64,000 bases of DNA from Oegoconia quadripuncta (lineage: Eukaryota; Arthropoda; Insecta; Lepidoptera; Autostichidae). The notes below the pieces were generated by a model that saw nothing but the letters and a program-made list of their open reading frames with translations, did no database searches and was not told the DNA's origin. The stretch spans positions 22,844,324-22,908,323 of the forward strand of contig OX438741.1 in NCBI GenBank assembly GCA_949316235.1, written 5' to 3'. Shown here one piece after another: positions 12,854 through 25,900 of this stretch. The position numbers and the translations under genes were made by a program. The first letter of the stretch is position 1. The number at the start of each line of letters is the position of its first letter.

Positions 12854-14409
12854 GCCGATCAGTTCCATGACTGGGGCCTGGTGGTTGTGGTCCTTTTCAG
12901 GTACCAAAGCTTCATTTGCGGTAAGAAAAATAAACCATGTATTCCTTTATATTTCTCTTTCAAACGTGACGTCCTGAGTTGAGAGCTATTGGTTTTGATT
13001 GAAGCATAACTTTACTTTTACATGTGCGCATTGATTCTGAACTTGTAGTAAAAACAGTAATTTTATTACAACTTTTATTACACGATACGTGCAAAAGGTA
13101 CCAGGAAGAGATAGGGCTACGTAAACAATGAAGGGTTAAAGCCTACCAACTACGCATGCCGTGCCTTACGACACTTCCACGAAACAACAGGTGCGTAAAC
13201 ACAACTCTAACTGATAACGTAGGGTTAATGACTCTACTTACACTATGAAAATGCTGAGATTTTTCTAATCCTTCTGCTAAGATAAGGTGTCGAGGAGAGC
13301 AAGACTTATTGGCAGCAACATTAAGTTGAACAACTACATATACTTAGTTCTTCATATGGGTATATACAAAAGTATGATAAAAGTTTATTTTATAGATAGT
13401 TTTGGTTGTATATTATCTCTTTCGACAAAAGCTAAGGCAATAAAAAATATCAAAAACTTTTTTGAAAATCGTAAAAAATGCGGTCGTTTTACGTCTGATT
13501 TGGGTCAGCAAAAAATCTATATCTTGAAAATGAAATGACTGAATATTATGACTTTGGGCCATATTTAAAATAATAATGAAGGTGCGTATCACTGATGGGT
13601 TATTCAGAAGTTGTATCTTAGTGACGCGGAGTTTACGTGTGGAGTTTACCGACAACGATCGTGTTTAAAATCTAAGTTTTAGAGTTAGAATAATAATTTT
13701 CTATAACTACCTACTTTATATATTTTTTGATAAATAAGTATAAATAATATGTTAAGAAATTTAATTCAGTTCATTGATTGATTGATTGACAGGAAGATTG
13801 ATTTTCAATCTGCCCGAAAGGTCTGTGAATCTGTTTCCATCATTTTGTTCTCTAGACGATGTAGTTTCGATATCAAAATAAGTTTTTTTAATATCTATTT
13901 TATTGACAGTATAATCACTTGGTACGCTTAAAATTTCCCTCGATAATGTCGTATTAATTAAATGCTCTACGATCGTCCTTACAGAAATCTGAGCCGTGTA
14001 TAAAATAATTGACCAGTTAGAGTAGGTATGTACAGCATGTTATATGTAAAGGTACGCATGCTATTTTTGACTTTAAGTGCAAGTGCAATGACCGTGTAAG
14101 TTTAATTTCAATTAAAGGCACCTCAAAATTAGGACTACTTCACACGCGAACTCGCTGTGGTTTGACGAAAGTTATTTAAAAATAGAGTTTAAAGTTACAT
14201 TCTATTTGACCAATTAAATAAGCATCTCAAATTATTAAGGTATCAACAAATAAGTATAAAGAGATTCCTTGAGCGAAGTAGGCCAGTTTTCCGGTCTCTC
14301 ATCTAAATGAAATTATGAATAATTAGTATGTAACATTACACTTGAAAGACAGACAACGCACCTTATACAACCATCTCACTGTAAACTTTGTAGCTTAATT
14401 ATAGACAAT

Positions 14410-14685
14410 GACGACCTGTTTGGTGTAGTGGTTAGAAACTCTAACTGCTTTACCAAAAGGTTGCGGGTTCGAATCCCGCTAGGGGCATATGTTTGTATGA
14501 TGAATACAGACATGTGTTCCCGAGTTATGGATGTTTTTCATTTATATATGTATTTATTTTGAAAAAAATATGTATTTGTGTAGTTTACCAACCATCTGGT
14601 ATCCATAACACAAGCCTTGATGCTTACTGTGGGACCTAGATGGCGCTGTGGATATGTGCAAAGATATTTATTTATTTATTATTTA
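14410..14685 (+). repeat. tRNA-derived SINE, family A, second subfamily
   Basis: Head GACGACCTGTTTGGTGTAGTGG with AAACTCTAACTGCT between the boxes, as in the 5367 copy. B box GCGGGTTCGAATCCC; tail TTTATTTATT. Confidence 0.87.
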
Positions 14686-14924
14686 ATGTAGCTTTTTGTT
14701 TAACTTACATTTAGTAAACGAATAAATTATCAAATTAATTGTTTATAATGACTGATTGTTTAGCTACAAAGCAATATTTTTAACCGACTCACAAAAGGAA
14801 GGAAGGTTCTATGTTCGTCTGTAGGTACGTATATTTTAATTAATACATACATACATACATAATGTCACGCCTGTTTCCCGTAGGGGTAGGCAGAGACCAC
14901 AGACTTCCACTTGCTACGATCCTG

Positions 14925-15827
14925 GGAGCCAATTCTCGGTTCATGTGATTTACTATCCAATTTGACATTATATCTATCGTCTTTTATCGAACGAAAATAT
15001 CACGAAAATCTCCAATCGTAGAAAAAATTGTATTCTCGGGTTTATTCGATATAAAACGATATAGATGGCATGCGCTTCTCCAACTACAAACACGTTCCAT
15101 TTTCTCGATTATAACTTACATTGTAATCGATGAATATACTTTTACTTATTTTATTATATTTAATACACAAACATTGCTTAAACAGTTGATTTATGTAAAA
15201 TACTTGTAAGTAATACTTTATTTTAACTAAAATGAGCCTGTAATGCAAATAAATAGAAATTGTATCAGCGTTCGTGGAACGAACGGAACGCAAGCAAACT
15301 TGTCAAATTGTCAATATTGTCATTGTTCTAAGCTATAATCTGTGGTCATTGTAAAGTTTTTATCTCATCTCAGACAGAAGTTTTTAGTTTATTTACTGAT
15401 TTATTACTCATTTACACCTTAAAATTATGGAACCCGCGCCGAAGAAAAGGAAGGGATATCCAACAAATCCCCAAAAGACGCGGCTCATCCAACTGTTACA
15501 GGCTGATGATGAACTGCGTGGTGGCAAATTTTCTGCTACTTTCACGAAGAAAGTAGCAGAGGCAAGATGGGCAGCTCTTGCCTTAGAATTAAATTCGATA
15601 CCCGGTGCCAAAAAAGATTGGACTGAATGGCGAAGAGTGAGTAATATCACACACGATATGTGGTATCGGCTACGCTTGACCACTCGTTGCGTATCGAGTG
15701 CTAACGCTGGATAAATATCACATTTGATATCACGAGAATACCGAACATCGAGATTAGTTGATATCCGCCATGTTTTTTCGATAAATATCGAGTTGGATAT
15801 AATATCAAAGGCGCGAGAATTGGCTCC
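14925..15827. mobile_element. PIF/Harbinger-like DNA element with 14-bp TIRs and CTG target duplication
   Basis: A perfect 14-bp terminal inverted repeat, GGAGCCAATTCTCG, lies at 14925-14938 and inverted at 15814-15827. The 3-bp sequence CTG flanks both ends (922-924 and 828-830 in local thousands), the CWG duplication typical of PIF/Harbinger. Deleting the 903 bp plus one CTG rejoins a repeat (CACTTGCTACGATCCTGACAT) that has relatives in this window. It contains a Myb/SANT-like ORF but no DDE transposase, so it is a non-autonomous derivative. Confidence 0.85.
15427..15714 (+). CDS. Myb/SANT-like DNA-binding ORF inside the Harbinger-like element
   Basis: The 95-codon ORF starts with a basic patch (APKKRKGYP) and continues into a helix-rich segment with regularly placed tryptophans: ARWAALALELN, KDWTEWRR. 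This resembles the Myb/SANT-like domain of insect zeste-type proteins and of the second protein of Harbinger transposons, which binds the element ends and helps the transposase. A strong donor (AGA|GTGAGT, GT at 15637-15638) suggests the true first exon is 15427-15636 (70 codons, phase 0). The continuation after it (VSNITHDMWY...) looks non-coding and runs to the stop. The later exons appear deleted. Domain assignment is by pattern, not by search. Confidence 0.6.
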   Translation: MEPAPKKRKGYPTNPQKTRLIQLLQADDELRGGKFSATFTKKVAEARWAALALELNSIPGAKKDWTEWRRVSNITHDMWYRLRLTTRCVSSANAG

Positions 15828-16274
15828 CTGACATAGCTCGTCGGTTTAGGGTACTCTTGACTTGGCCTTTCTTTAAGACGTCCCCGATTTGATCATTTAT
15901 TTATTTTATTTTATCATATGGTTTATTTTATCACGGTAATATTTTAATTAATATTCCCCCATATTTACGTTAATTCGGTTTAATTTTGATGATTGTTTTA
16001 GTTTGATAGAGTTTATCACCACGGTGGTCCTATAGACCTGATGATGCACTCTGGAGATAGAGAGAAGAACCTTACTGAAGTCAGTTGTTTTACAAATTTC
16101 TGGCGGTTCAATCATATTAGGTTTGATTAGTTTGTGTCTTCATAACATATATTTAAAGAGGTTTACCTAATTAAGTAAGTATGCAATTAAAATATATTAT
16201 ATTATTAATTTATGTAAGTGACACCTCAAAAATAAAACAATAAGTATTATTTATTAAAATTAAAATAATTTCAT

Positions 16275-16452
16275 GACCGCGTGGTTTAGTGGGTGTACTC
16301 TGCCGTCGAAACAAATGGTTGTTCGTTCGAATCCCGCTAGAGGTAAAGGTTTGTGTGGAATATAAAAATTTATATGTTTATCCGCTATCTAGTATCCATA
16401 GTACAGGTTTTGCCTGGTTTGGTGCAGGTGACCAAATATTTATTTGTTCATT
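16275..16452 (+). repeat. tRNA-derived SINE, family A, shortened
   Basis: Head GACCGCGTGGTTTAGTGG, B box GTTCGAATCCC, then a body lacking about 60 bp relative to the 12619 copy. Confidence 0.75.
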
Positions 16453-17756
16453 AAAAAGGTACACAAAAACGCGTTCCGTAGCGATAAGCACAGCCCTAAC
16501 TTTAAAAAAATAGAAACAATGAAATGTGATTTAATTCTATTACTAAGATAGATTGATATGGCTATTGCGTGTTACAATTAACATCTACCTTTTATGGGAA
16601 CATAACTGCCATTGCCCAAACACGGGAGAAACATTATCTCTTTATTTTGGAGCGTTCACACGATAGGCTGTTTTCTTTTATTAATATCCTAGCATTCATA
16701 TCAGTCTTATTTAGAGTTGGTGGACTGCTACAGCAATTAATGTTCGATTAAATCTTTTTGGCTACCGACTAACATTTAACTACTGTATGTACATTATTAT
16801 TATTTAGTACGTAACTATAGGCTAAATAAGAACTATAGTTATATTTATTTATGTCCCAAATAAGCTTCTTTATCATTACTTAGATTTTTTATTTTCTAAA
16901 AAAAACACGCAATAATACGAGTAGTTATTAGGCCCAGAATATATTCCTGGTGTCAAACTCATATACCTATTTATGTGATTTAAGGGTACAAGCGTGTACA
17001 TACCTCCAAGGGACTGTTCTGTAAAGGAGGAAAAGGTCGTGAAATTTCATTCAGTGATTCATTTCAAAAGGCTATTATAAAATCACTGACTATTCGAATG
17101 ATAAGCAAGCATAGACAATGGACATAGCTGTCTTATTATTCATATAATTATCAAATGACAAATTGTAACCCATAATCTGTTTAAAAGAGCAACCCTAGAG
17201 TTTAGTGCTCGTTCTTCTTTGGGGAGTCAGCTTTGTGAATGAGCAGTAATTTAAATGTAATATTAATATTAATAGTGACGTTTTCAAGTGAAAATTTTAT
17301 CCTATGAAATAAAATATTTTGATTTGATTTTAATTTGAGATGTGCATTTCAAAAGACGCAGCTATGGATAACACGATGTAACAAAGATTGCGTAGTCACT
17401 GGAGTGATGGATCACCTCATCACCGAGTATGAAACGCTAGACATACATAATGCTCACACCAAAAGGGTTCTGAAGTGGGTTTTTATAATTTCTAAACTCG
17501 CATATTTTGCTCGCAGCTCTGAAAAAAGTATCCAGTAATGAATCTGTCTCCTTTATACCTCTTAAAACTAGAAACCTTTTAGTCAGCAGATAAAATATTA
17601 CGTTTTTTTTTTCAAATTCATCACTCTTTTCAATGTAAAATGTTAAAATCACATAATATATTATAAAAAAAAACATCATCACGGAAGGCAATCAAATCGG
17701 GTGCATTCATTATTCGATTCATCTATCATACTAATCAATTAGTAATGAATGATAGT

Positions 17757-17912
17757 CAATTACAACAGATTGGAGTAGTGGATGTGTAACAAAGTCTTCG
17801 AAACCAACGGTTACAGGTTCGCATACTCCTAGGCGTAAATAATTTCGTGATAAATACTAACATTTATTCCAGAGTCATTGATGTTTATATAAATATTTAT
17901 GTATGTACAATA
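17757..17912 (+). repeat. Decayed family A SINE
   Basis: ATTGGAGTAGTGGATG and GGTTACAGGTTCGCA mark the boxes; 3' end lost after TTTATGTATGTA. Confidence 0.7.
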
Positions 17913-18089
17913 GTACCTAATAAAAAGAAATAGTCTTAATATAGATAATTATTTGTACCTAATGTAATAATATTCACAACAGCTCTCAAACTATGAATGT
18001 TGTCTGTATATCAGAAGTTCCTCTCCATACGAGTTCCTCTCCTCTCCATACCTGTATGATAGATAAGTAACTGATTTTTTTAAATTGCT

Positions 18090-18433
18090 TTATTCAATGA
18101 ATATATGTTTGGATCACGTATAGTAGAGTTCACAAGAGCATATCCAATCCCAGCTCAAACCATAACGATTTTTAAGAATGCCTCTGAATTTCTACTGGCA
18201 AATATATTATTCAATGAATATATGTTTGGATCACGTACGAGTATAGTAGGGTTCACAAGTGCATATCCAATCCCAGCTCAAACGATTACGATTTTTAAGA
18301 ATGCCTCTGAATTTCTACTGGCAAATGTATTATTCAATGAATATATGTTTGGATCACGTATAGTAGGGTTCACAAGTGCATATCCAATCCCAGCTCAAAC
18401 GATTACGATTTTTAAGAATGCCTCTGAATTTCA
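18090..18433 (+). repeat. Three-copy tandem repeat, 117/123-bp unit
   Basis: Units start TTATTCAATGAATATATG at 18090, 18207 and 18330. The middle unit has a 6-bp insertion (ACGAGT). Third unit diverges after CCTCTGAATTTC. Both unit lengths are multiples of three, so one frame stays open for 127 codons (18105-18488). Confidence 0.92.
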
Positions 18434-21400
18434 AGTGGCAATAAATGGTTGTGCAGTCAAATGTACAGTTGAGGAACGAAAAGAATAACCAATCCTTGTC
18501 AATTCAACAGCAATAAAGATCATTTATTTGTCAATATCGTAGGACAGTTAGTTCTAATGATTTTAACAAGTAGCACGGAAAATGATCTTTATGATGATTA
18601 TAACCTTTTCAATCCTCGAGTGTACCTACTCAAACTACACAAATTTATAGATATTTGTTTGAAATCGTTCGAACAGGAAATGAATATGCACTTATCAACC
18701 CGATTGTACCTTAGGTGGGCTGTTTGCTCGATTTTTTCCAACATTCTTGGCTCGTGCCGACAATAGTTCACGGTTTACTTTACTTTAGCTACGCCCTGCG
18801 GGATTTCACACTGTATACATTATTTCATGGCAAGTCATAAAGAGCGACAGTCGCGAAATTGTCTTTGGAAATGTAAATGGTTGATTATTATGTATGAAGA
18901 TTCGAAACGAATCCAGAGGGAAAATATTTAAGCGTTTTAATATTACCAGCTAGCGATACACGCCATATTTGGGTAGATTATGTTAAAATTTTATTTCCGT
19001 GTTCAGTAATTTATAAAATGAAACGGCTTGCGAGTATTATAATAAAAGTAATAGGTAAAATAAACACAATATAAGAGGTCAAGTTACAAAACACTAGCCT
19101 TCGGAATTTCATGGAATGTTTTTTTTTGATGCTCGGTACGGGGTGATGTTGCATTCTAGCTAAATAGCTGAATACTATTCAGCTATATTTCGTGCTTCGG
19201 AGGGCAAGTTAAATAGTCGGTCCCGCTTGTTTTCAATTGAAAGCAGTCGTTACGCCAAGTCGGTGACCAAAAACACTGACGCGCGTTGTGGATTAGGGCC
19301 GATACCCTCTCCCTCCCTTTCGTGTAAGGCTGTTGATGATGATGAATAATTGTTGTATGCCTGATATGGTAAAATTGTGAGCCAAATATATTTCACTATA
19401 CGATTTGTTGTACCAGTTTTGACAATAAATGAGTCTGATTCTGGAAATCTACAACCTAGTATAATAACATTTTTAAATTAAGTCGTATATTTTAAATGAA
19501 ACGAATATTGAACTATATGTACTATCCACATCATCCACATATCAGTAGAAATTTAAAACTTTGGAAACACTCGTTTCTATCAGTCATCTGGATAAAGAAA
19601 CAGTGTTAAAAGCTAAATATCTTGAAAACGGCTGAACGGTTGTTTCAAATCGTTTCAGATGTTTAACCTGCATCGCTCCACAAACATCAACAAAGCGAAA
19701 GAGAGTAATCGATGCCAGGATATACAATGATTGTTACATTATTTCCCTTTTTTCGTGAAAGTTAACATCGCTCTGGCTGTGTTCTGGCATTTTAATGGGA
19801 CTTTGATGCACCCATGGTCCACGTCATTATATCCCGAGGAGCGATGGCCGATCGTTTTTTATCCCGCTCTCTCGTTCGTGTCGTAATTACGTATATGTAA
19901 ATTGGATCATATTTATCAAACACGAGGTACGTACTATGTCCGCTGAGGAATTTAAATCATTGCACGAAATGGTGTGACGTAAGCCTTCAATTGTTTTTGT
20001 CTTGTTAGTCGGTGATGTGATGAGCATAAAATTTACTTAACACGCGTATAAAAACGAGCCTCATTTATTTCTACAGCTTATATGATGACGCTGACAGTAA
20101 TGCGGACCTATTAACTATGTGTTGCTCACGATAGAGATAAATGATTGAGGTGTTAAAGATTTGGAAGTTAATTATTGATCCCAGAACGAGTGGGTATATT
20201 AATATTAAATGACATCACTTTTTCATCAGCATCAATAATATTTAAAATCATGGACAGATTTGCCGTATGGTTTCACAGAAAGAGAATAAGGCCTGCCCAT
20301 CTCTTCAAAGATTCTTTTTTTATATCGAACCATATATTTTTTTCGATAAGAACAAACAATTTAATGCAATAAAATATAGAAAATTTACACATTGGTCTAG
20401 ATAATTGTATCAAATCACAAACTAGGAAAATCCAGTACTAATGGTTACACAATCAGAGAGTTAGTATTCGCGGTCGCCCTACAAGATCTATAGGGGTGGG
20501 TTAGGCTGTGCTATTAACAAATCTTGCCAAAGGCAGCACAGACGGCGAGAATAGGTTCCATCCGGTAGTAGGACATCACCTGCAGCTATAAGTATACCCT
20601 CATGTTCCCTTGATCTATGGCATTAATTATGTCGTGTAAACAAGCCATTGGTAGTAGTGTTGTCAGAAGTGAAATTTTGAAAATAATGACTTGTTTTGTT
20701 TTGAACGAAATAATTAGTGCAAAAGAGCTAACGCGTTTGGATGGGATATATACATTTAGCTGCCTTCGACTGTACATACCATTACGTTTCAGCGAAGAAC
20801 AGCTGTGTTTTTTTTTATTTAGGATTATAAATATTATTTCCTAATAAATTTCACTCACTGCGACTTCCTTCTGAAAGGACGGCTTGTTTCAGATATATAT
20901 CCAGTATAATGTAGTTACAAAATGTGAGATTGCAACACTGTGAGAAATGTAACACTTGTACTTTAGAAAATTATAGCACGTTTAACATCTTTCACCCGAT
21001 GACAAGAACAGGTGTCGTGGATGTTACTCACTCATGTGACGCGATACATATCTACAAGGTTTACGGCTTCACATAATCGTAATAAATGTTACGTTTGACT
21101 TAAATAATTGTAATGTTTCCGTGGAATTTCTTTAGATTGTTGATAACTAATTCCAGTTTTGCAGAGATTTTGAAATATACTAGTCTTGGGGTCATCTGTG
21201 ACCCCCAGCGATCATTATCTATTAATAAGAATACCGTTGATTTTTGATGATAAAATGCATGGAATTTGATATAATACATATAACTAATACTTAGAATTCA
21301 TGAAAGCGTTTTCCTTGTAAAAATCAGGCGCTATCTAAATGCATAGTAAAACGCCAAACCCGTCAGCTCCAACCTTGGAACCTAGAAAGACTAAGGAATT

Positions 21401-22036
21401 TACTAAAGTTTGAAATAGGAAAATAAACTATAATAAATATGTAATAAACATGTACAAGTAGGATTATATCACAATGCGACACAATCTTTACCAAAATTAA
21501 ATTTTTTGACAGTTCACTTTTGTACAAAGTCGACTCGATAATACATGAATATAAAATTGGGGTTAAACAACTAATAAGGCTCCACAAACCCAACGGATTC
21601 CCACTACATATTGGTACAGAAGTCACGTCAACCTGACCCCATGTCGTGTCAACGAAATATGCAAATTCCAACTCTACATAACCCTCTCTAGGTTCCATTT
21701 GGACAGTAGCAGTGGAGGCGGTGGACCGCTGTAAATGAGTGCGGACCGTTACGTGTGTCGCCGTCACCAATATAGCCCCGTGTCGCTTGACCACCGCTTG
21801 TTTACCTTTGACCGTGGAAGATATTGACAACTCTACGAGGACAGTTACCTACTTTGTGTACTCGATAACTAAATATTCAAATGTTTAAATTACATTCGTG
21901 GAGATCAAAGGAAATTAGGTCTGTAGACATGACAGTGTCCAACTCTGAAACGGTATTCGCTTGTAAATGTCATAGCAGAAAACGATACAATGGCTGGGTA
22001 CGATTTTTGAATTTCTAGTTAAGTTGCCAAGTAGTT

Positions 22037-22342
22037 AGCACTTGACCTCAATCACATCTGATATTAAGTGAAGATGAGGCCGAAGGAGGTAGCGTCGTAC
22101 TCACCCGGAAACCCCATCTTATTTGGGGGACTGGCTATCTTATCTCTGACAACCGGAACTCAACAATGCTATTAACATTGCTGTTTGGCGGCAGATTTAG
22201 ATAAGATGGTGTAGCTAGCCAGACGGACATTTAAAATGCCCTACCACCAACCCGAGTACTAAATATGTACCCCGCTGGGGATCGAACCCGCGACCTCCGA
22301 ATCGTAAACCCAATGTTGTTTACATTTAGCCACGGAGGTGGT
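22037..22342 (-). repeat. SINE family B, complete copy
   Basis: Inverted: CACTTGACCTCAATCACATC, TGACAACCGGAACTCAACAA, GGTGTAGCTAGCCAG, then the inverted B box GGGGATCGAACCCGCGACC and head ATGTTGTTTACATTTAGCCA. In sense orientation the head carries GGTTCGATCCCC, a Pol III B box. Confidence 0.88.
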
Positions 22343-22922
22343 TGAAAACTTTGACTTTAAGATCATGTGCTCGAGCATTGCATATGAGCTTTACATTTTA
22401 CCAATGTTTTTTCAAAATGTTATTAAAATTCGAGGAACGTCCACAAGTAGGTACCTACGTAGTTTTAATTCTCCCCGCAGCTCCCAATAAAAGCGACAAA
22501 TATTTGCCCTTCGTTTATTTTCAGATTAAACAGCCTAATGACATTTCGTTAATGCCTCAAAAGTCAAGATCGAAGATTCGGCCCCCGGCTTACCCGTTGA
22601 AATTTGAATAATGCCCGGCCTGCGATGTTGACGTGTCGGACTAATGCTGTAATCCTAAGATTTATCTCCGAATATTATTTATGTCGGCTAAAGAATGGAT
22701 TATTGTTGAAATATTTTAAGATGACACGGTGGGTAATGAACCGATATATCAAGGTATTGCTACTTAAATTTTGATTGTTGGTTTTATATCTTTCTTATTC
22801 GATAATGTACCTAACCATTTAATTCACACCTTTGGTAGATAGGTAGGTAATAGTAGATGGTTGCACAAATCAGAAAGTGATTTATAAAAAGGGCTCCAAA
22901 GACTCACGTGCAATTAGAAAGG

Positions 22923-25900
22923 AATTTTTTTTTTTTTTTTTTTTTTTTATTAAAAACTGGATTCGCGTTTGGCCACAATCTCACCTGATGGAAAGTGACG
23001 ATGTAGCCGAAGATGTATCACGCGCACCTAGTAAATGCCTATTCACTCTAGACTTGAAGATCCCAAGGTTGTAAGTGTCGGGAAAAACCGACGCGGGCAG
23101 TGAGTTCCATACCTTAGCAGTCCGCATTATAAATGACGAAGCAAAGAGCTTAGTGCGGATGTTCGGTATGTTGACAACATATGGATGGAAACCCCCCCCG
23201 CGCCTGGTTGTCCGAAGATGGAAAGGGGACGGTGGAATAAGATCATGCAATTCCATCGCACACTCCCCGAAATGTATCCTGTAAAACACTGAAAGGCAAG
23301 CGACCCTACGGCGGTGTTCAAGGCTTTGCAATTTGCCGGTGACCGTTGAGTCATCGCCTATGAGTCTTATGGCGCGTCGTTCCACAGAATCGAGTGCAGC
23401 CAGTTGGTACTTGGCTGATCCGTCCCAGAGGTGACAGCAGTATTCCATGCACGAGCGGATCTGAGCTTGGTAAAGCTCCAGCAGCTGCTTTGGTGTGAAA
23501 TACCGCCTGACCTTAGAGAGAATTCCAAGCTTCTTGGCTGCTAGTTTCGCTTTCGATTCGATGGAGCGCCCAAAATTCAGACTCGAGGTTAACTCCAAAC
23601 CCAAGAGGTTGAGATGGTCAGAGATTGGAATGGATACATTCCGGAAAGTCGGAGTGAGGTGGAAAGGACTCCGTTTGCTAGTGAATAGACACGCCTATGT
23701 TTTAGAAGAATTGAACTCGACAAGATTGGCGTCGCCCCAGTCGGACACTGCCTTTAATGTCGAATTCGTACCCTCCACCATTGACTCCCTGTTAGAACGA
23801 ATCTCATCTCCACTAGATTGTGCACTGGACATGTATCTCTCTGACGTTGTGGTGTCGTCTGCATACCCATGGGTACCGGGTTGGAGCAGATCGTTGATGT
23901 GCAATAAGAACAAAGTAGCAGAGAGAACAGACCCCTGAGGTACACCGGCGTTAATAGCCAATAAGTCAGAAGAGCAGCCGTCAATGACTACCCGAACTGA
24001 CCGTTCGCTCAGGAAATCAGATATCCAGGTACACAATACCGGAGGTAACCCGTACGCTGGAAGCTTGCTTAACAGGCTAGCATGCCAGACCCTGTCGAAA
24101 GCCTTAGAAATGTCGAGGGACACAGCAAGAGCCTCGCCATGTCTCTCAATGGCCTCACCCCAGCAGTGAGTGGTATATACGAGCAGATCGCCAGTAGATC
24201 GGTTCCGGCGAAAACCATACTGCCGATCACTGAGCAGATCGTGGTGTTCCAGATATGCCATCAGCTGGTCGTTCAATACACGTTCCATGACTTTACAAAG
24301 TACGGAAGTGATTGCGATAGGTCTATAATTGGCAGGATCGGCACGACTACCCTTCTTGGGCACAGGCTGCACGTTTGCAAGCTTCCAGGATTTTGGGACT
24401 TGACCCGTTCTTAAAGAAAGTCTGAACAAGCGTGTCAGGACAGGAGACAACTCAGGCGCGCATAGCCTCAGAACAATTGCAGGAATACCGTCAGGACCAC
24501 TAACTTTGTTTATGTCCAGATTGCGAAGTGTTTTAAGAACTCGCCGTTGGTGAATTCGCACCTCTGGCATCTTAGTGCCAGAGGGTGGGATGACAGGCGG
24601 AGTTTTATTCACAGCATCCAGACGCGAATTGCTTGCGAAGAGGGATGCAAATAAATTTGCTTTCTCTGTCGCAGTATGAGCTAGTGACCCATCCGGTTTC
24701 AGCAGAGGCGGCAGCGATGATCGACAGAAATTCGTTTCGACCGATTTGGCCAACGACCAGAATGCCTTACTTCCAGAGGGATATGAGGCAAGTTTGTCAC
24801 CGATCCGGCCAACATGGTCGAAACGAGCCTTACGCAGCACCTTCTTGCATGATTTGGCAGCTTTGTTGAATGCCTGCTTCGTACGATGAACATCCGGAGC
24901 TTTTTGCGAACGAGCGGTAGTCCAGGCCTGATATGCAGAGTGTTTCAGTGCCTCGGCACCAGAACACTCCGCATTATACCATGGGCGCGCTTTGCCCCCG
25001 GTGGAAACGTCAGAGTATGGAATATAATATTCCATCGCCTGACGCATCACATCGGTAATGGCTATCGCGCAGCTCGACGGGTCATCCGAAGCAAAGCATG
25101 TTTGCTGCCAAGGATAAGACGCAAAGAAACTTCGCATCTCATCCCAGTCTGCTGACTTGTATCGCCATACTCGCCTGCTACCTTTAGGACTAGGATCGGG
25201 CGGAGAGTAGTTTGACACAGATTTCACCAGACAGTGATCGGATGTCCCCAGTGGGGATGAAACTGAGACCGTATATCTGTCGGGATCAGTTGTCAGCAGA
25301 AGATCTAAGCAGTTGGGTGTATGACCGGCAACATCAGGTATGCGCGTTGGTTGATCTACCAGCTGGGTAAGATTTTGTGACACTGCCATCTTATAAAGTT
25401 CTTTCCCAGCGTGGTCGGTCTTCTTGAAAGGGAACAACCACTCCTGATGGTGTGCATTAAAGTCCCCCAAGAAGACCATTTGCGCAGTGGGATATCGCTG
25501 CTGCACGGTATCGGATGCTGCGGTAAGGTATTCAATAAGTCTGGTTGTCTCCTGATCACCACTGTGCGATCTGTAGATACCAGCATAGAGAATTTTCTCT
25601 ATTCCGGTATCCACAAGTATCCATAAGACTGAGAACCTGGGATCCTCAAGATTACGGAGACGCCGACAGCAGATGTCATCGCGAGCATACACACAGATTC
25701 CAGCGTGTGGTTTAAAATTGTGCTCCAGGGAGTATCCTGGGTAGTGGAGGTATGCCGCGTCTGTCGGACACCTGATCTGCGTATCGGTGAGGAAAAGCAA
25801 ATGCGGTTTTTCAGTCTCAAGATGGTGATGAACTGGGTCGAGATTTGAGTGCAGGCCTCGAATATTACTGAGGTGCACTTTCAGAGAGAGGACGTGCTTC

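Larger units (their letters stand above)
5613..14861. other. Gene-free repeat-rich stretch
   Basis: Contains the twin palindromes, one MITE, SINEs of families A and C and a CCGGCCAAGTGCG fragment. Nothing else coding was recognised; if the USP-like gene continues leftward this may be intron. Confidence 0.55.
14862..15890. repeat. Older dispersed repeat split by the Harbinger-like insertion
   Basis: The flanks 14862-14924 (TGTCACGCCTGTTTCCCGTA, GGGGTAGGCAGAGACC) and 15828-15890 (GACATAGCTCGTCGGTTTAG) are halves of one repeat. Relatives of the first half occur at 27413-27450 and 47850-47900, each with GGGGTGGGCAGAGAT-like text. Confidence 0.65.
15891..22036. other. Gene-free stretch with minisatellite and SINEs
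   Basis: Contains two decayed SINEs and the 117-bp tandem repeat. 19140-19345 (GTCGGTCCCGCTTG, CCCTCTCCCTCCCTTTCGTG) looks like the 3' end of another dispersed element. A 155-codon minus-strand ORF at 21363-21830 is GC-richer in its first 90 codons but has no domain I recognise. Confidence 0.5.

Noticed and set aside
18105..18488. 127-residue repeat protein
   Set aside because: Open only because repeat units are multiples of three; no promoter, splice or domain evidence.
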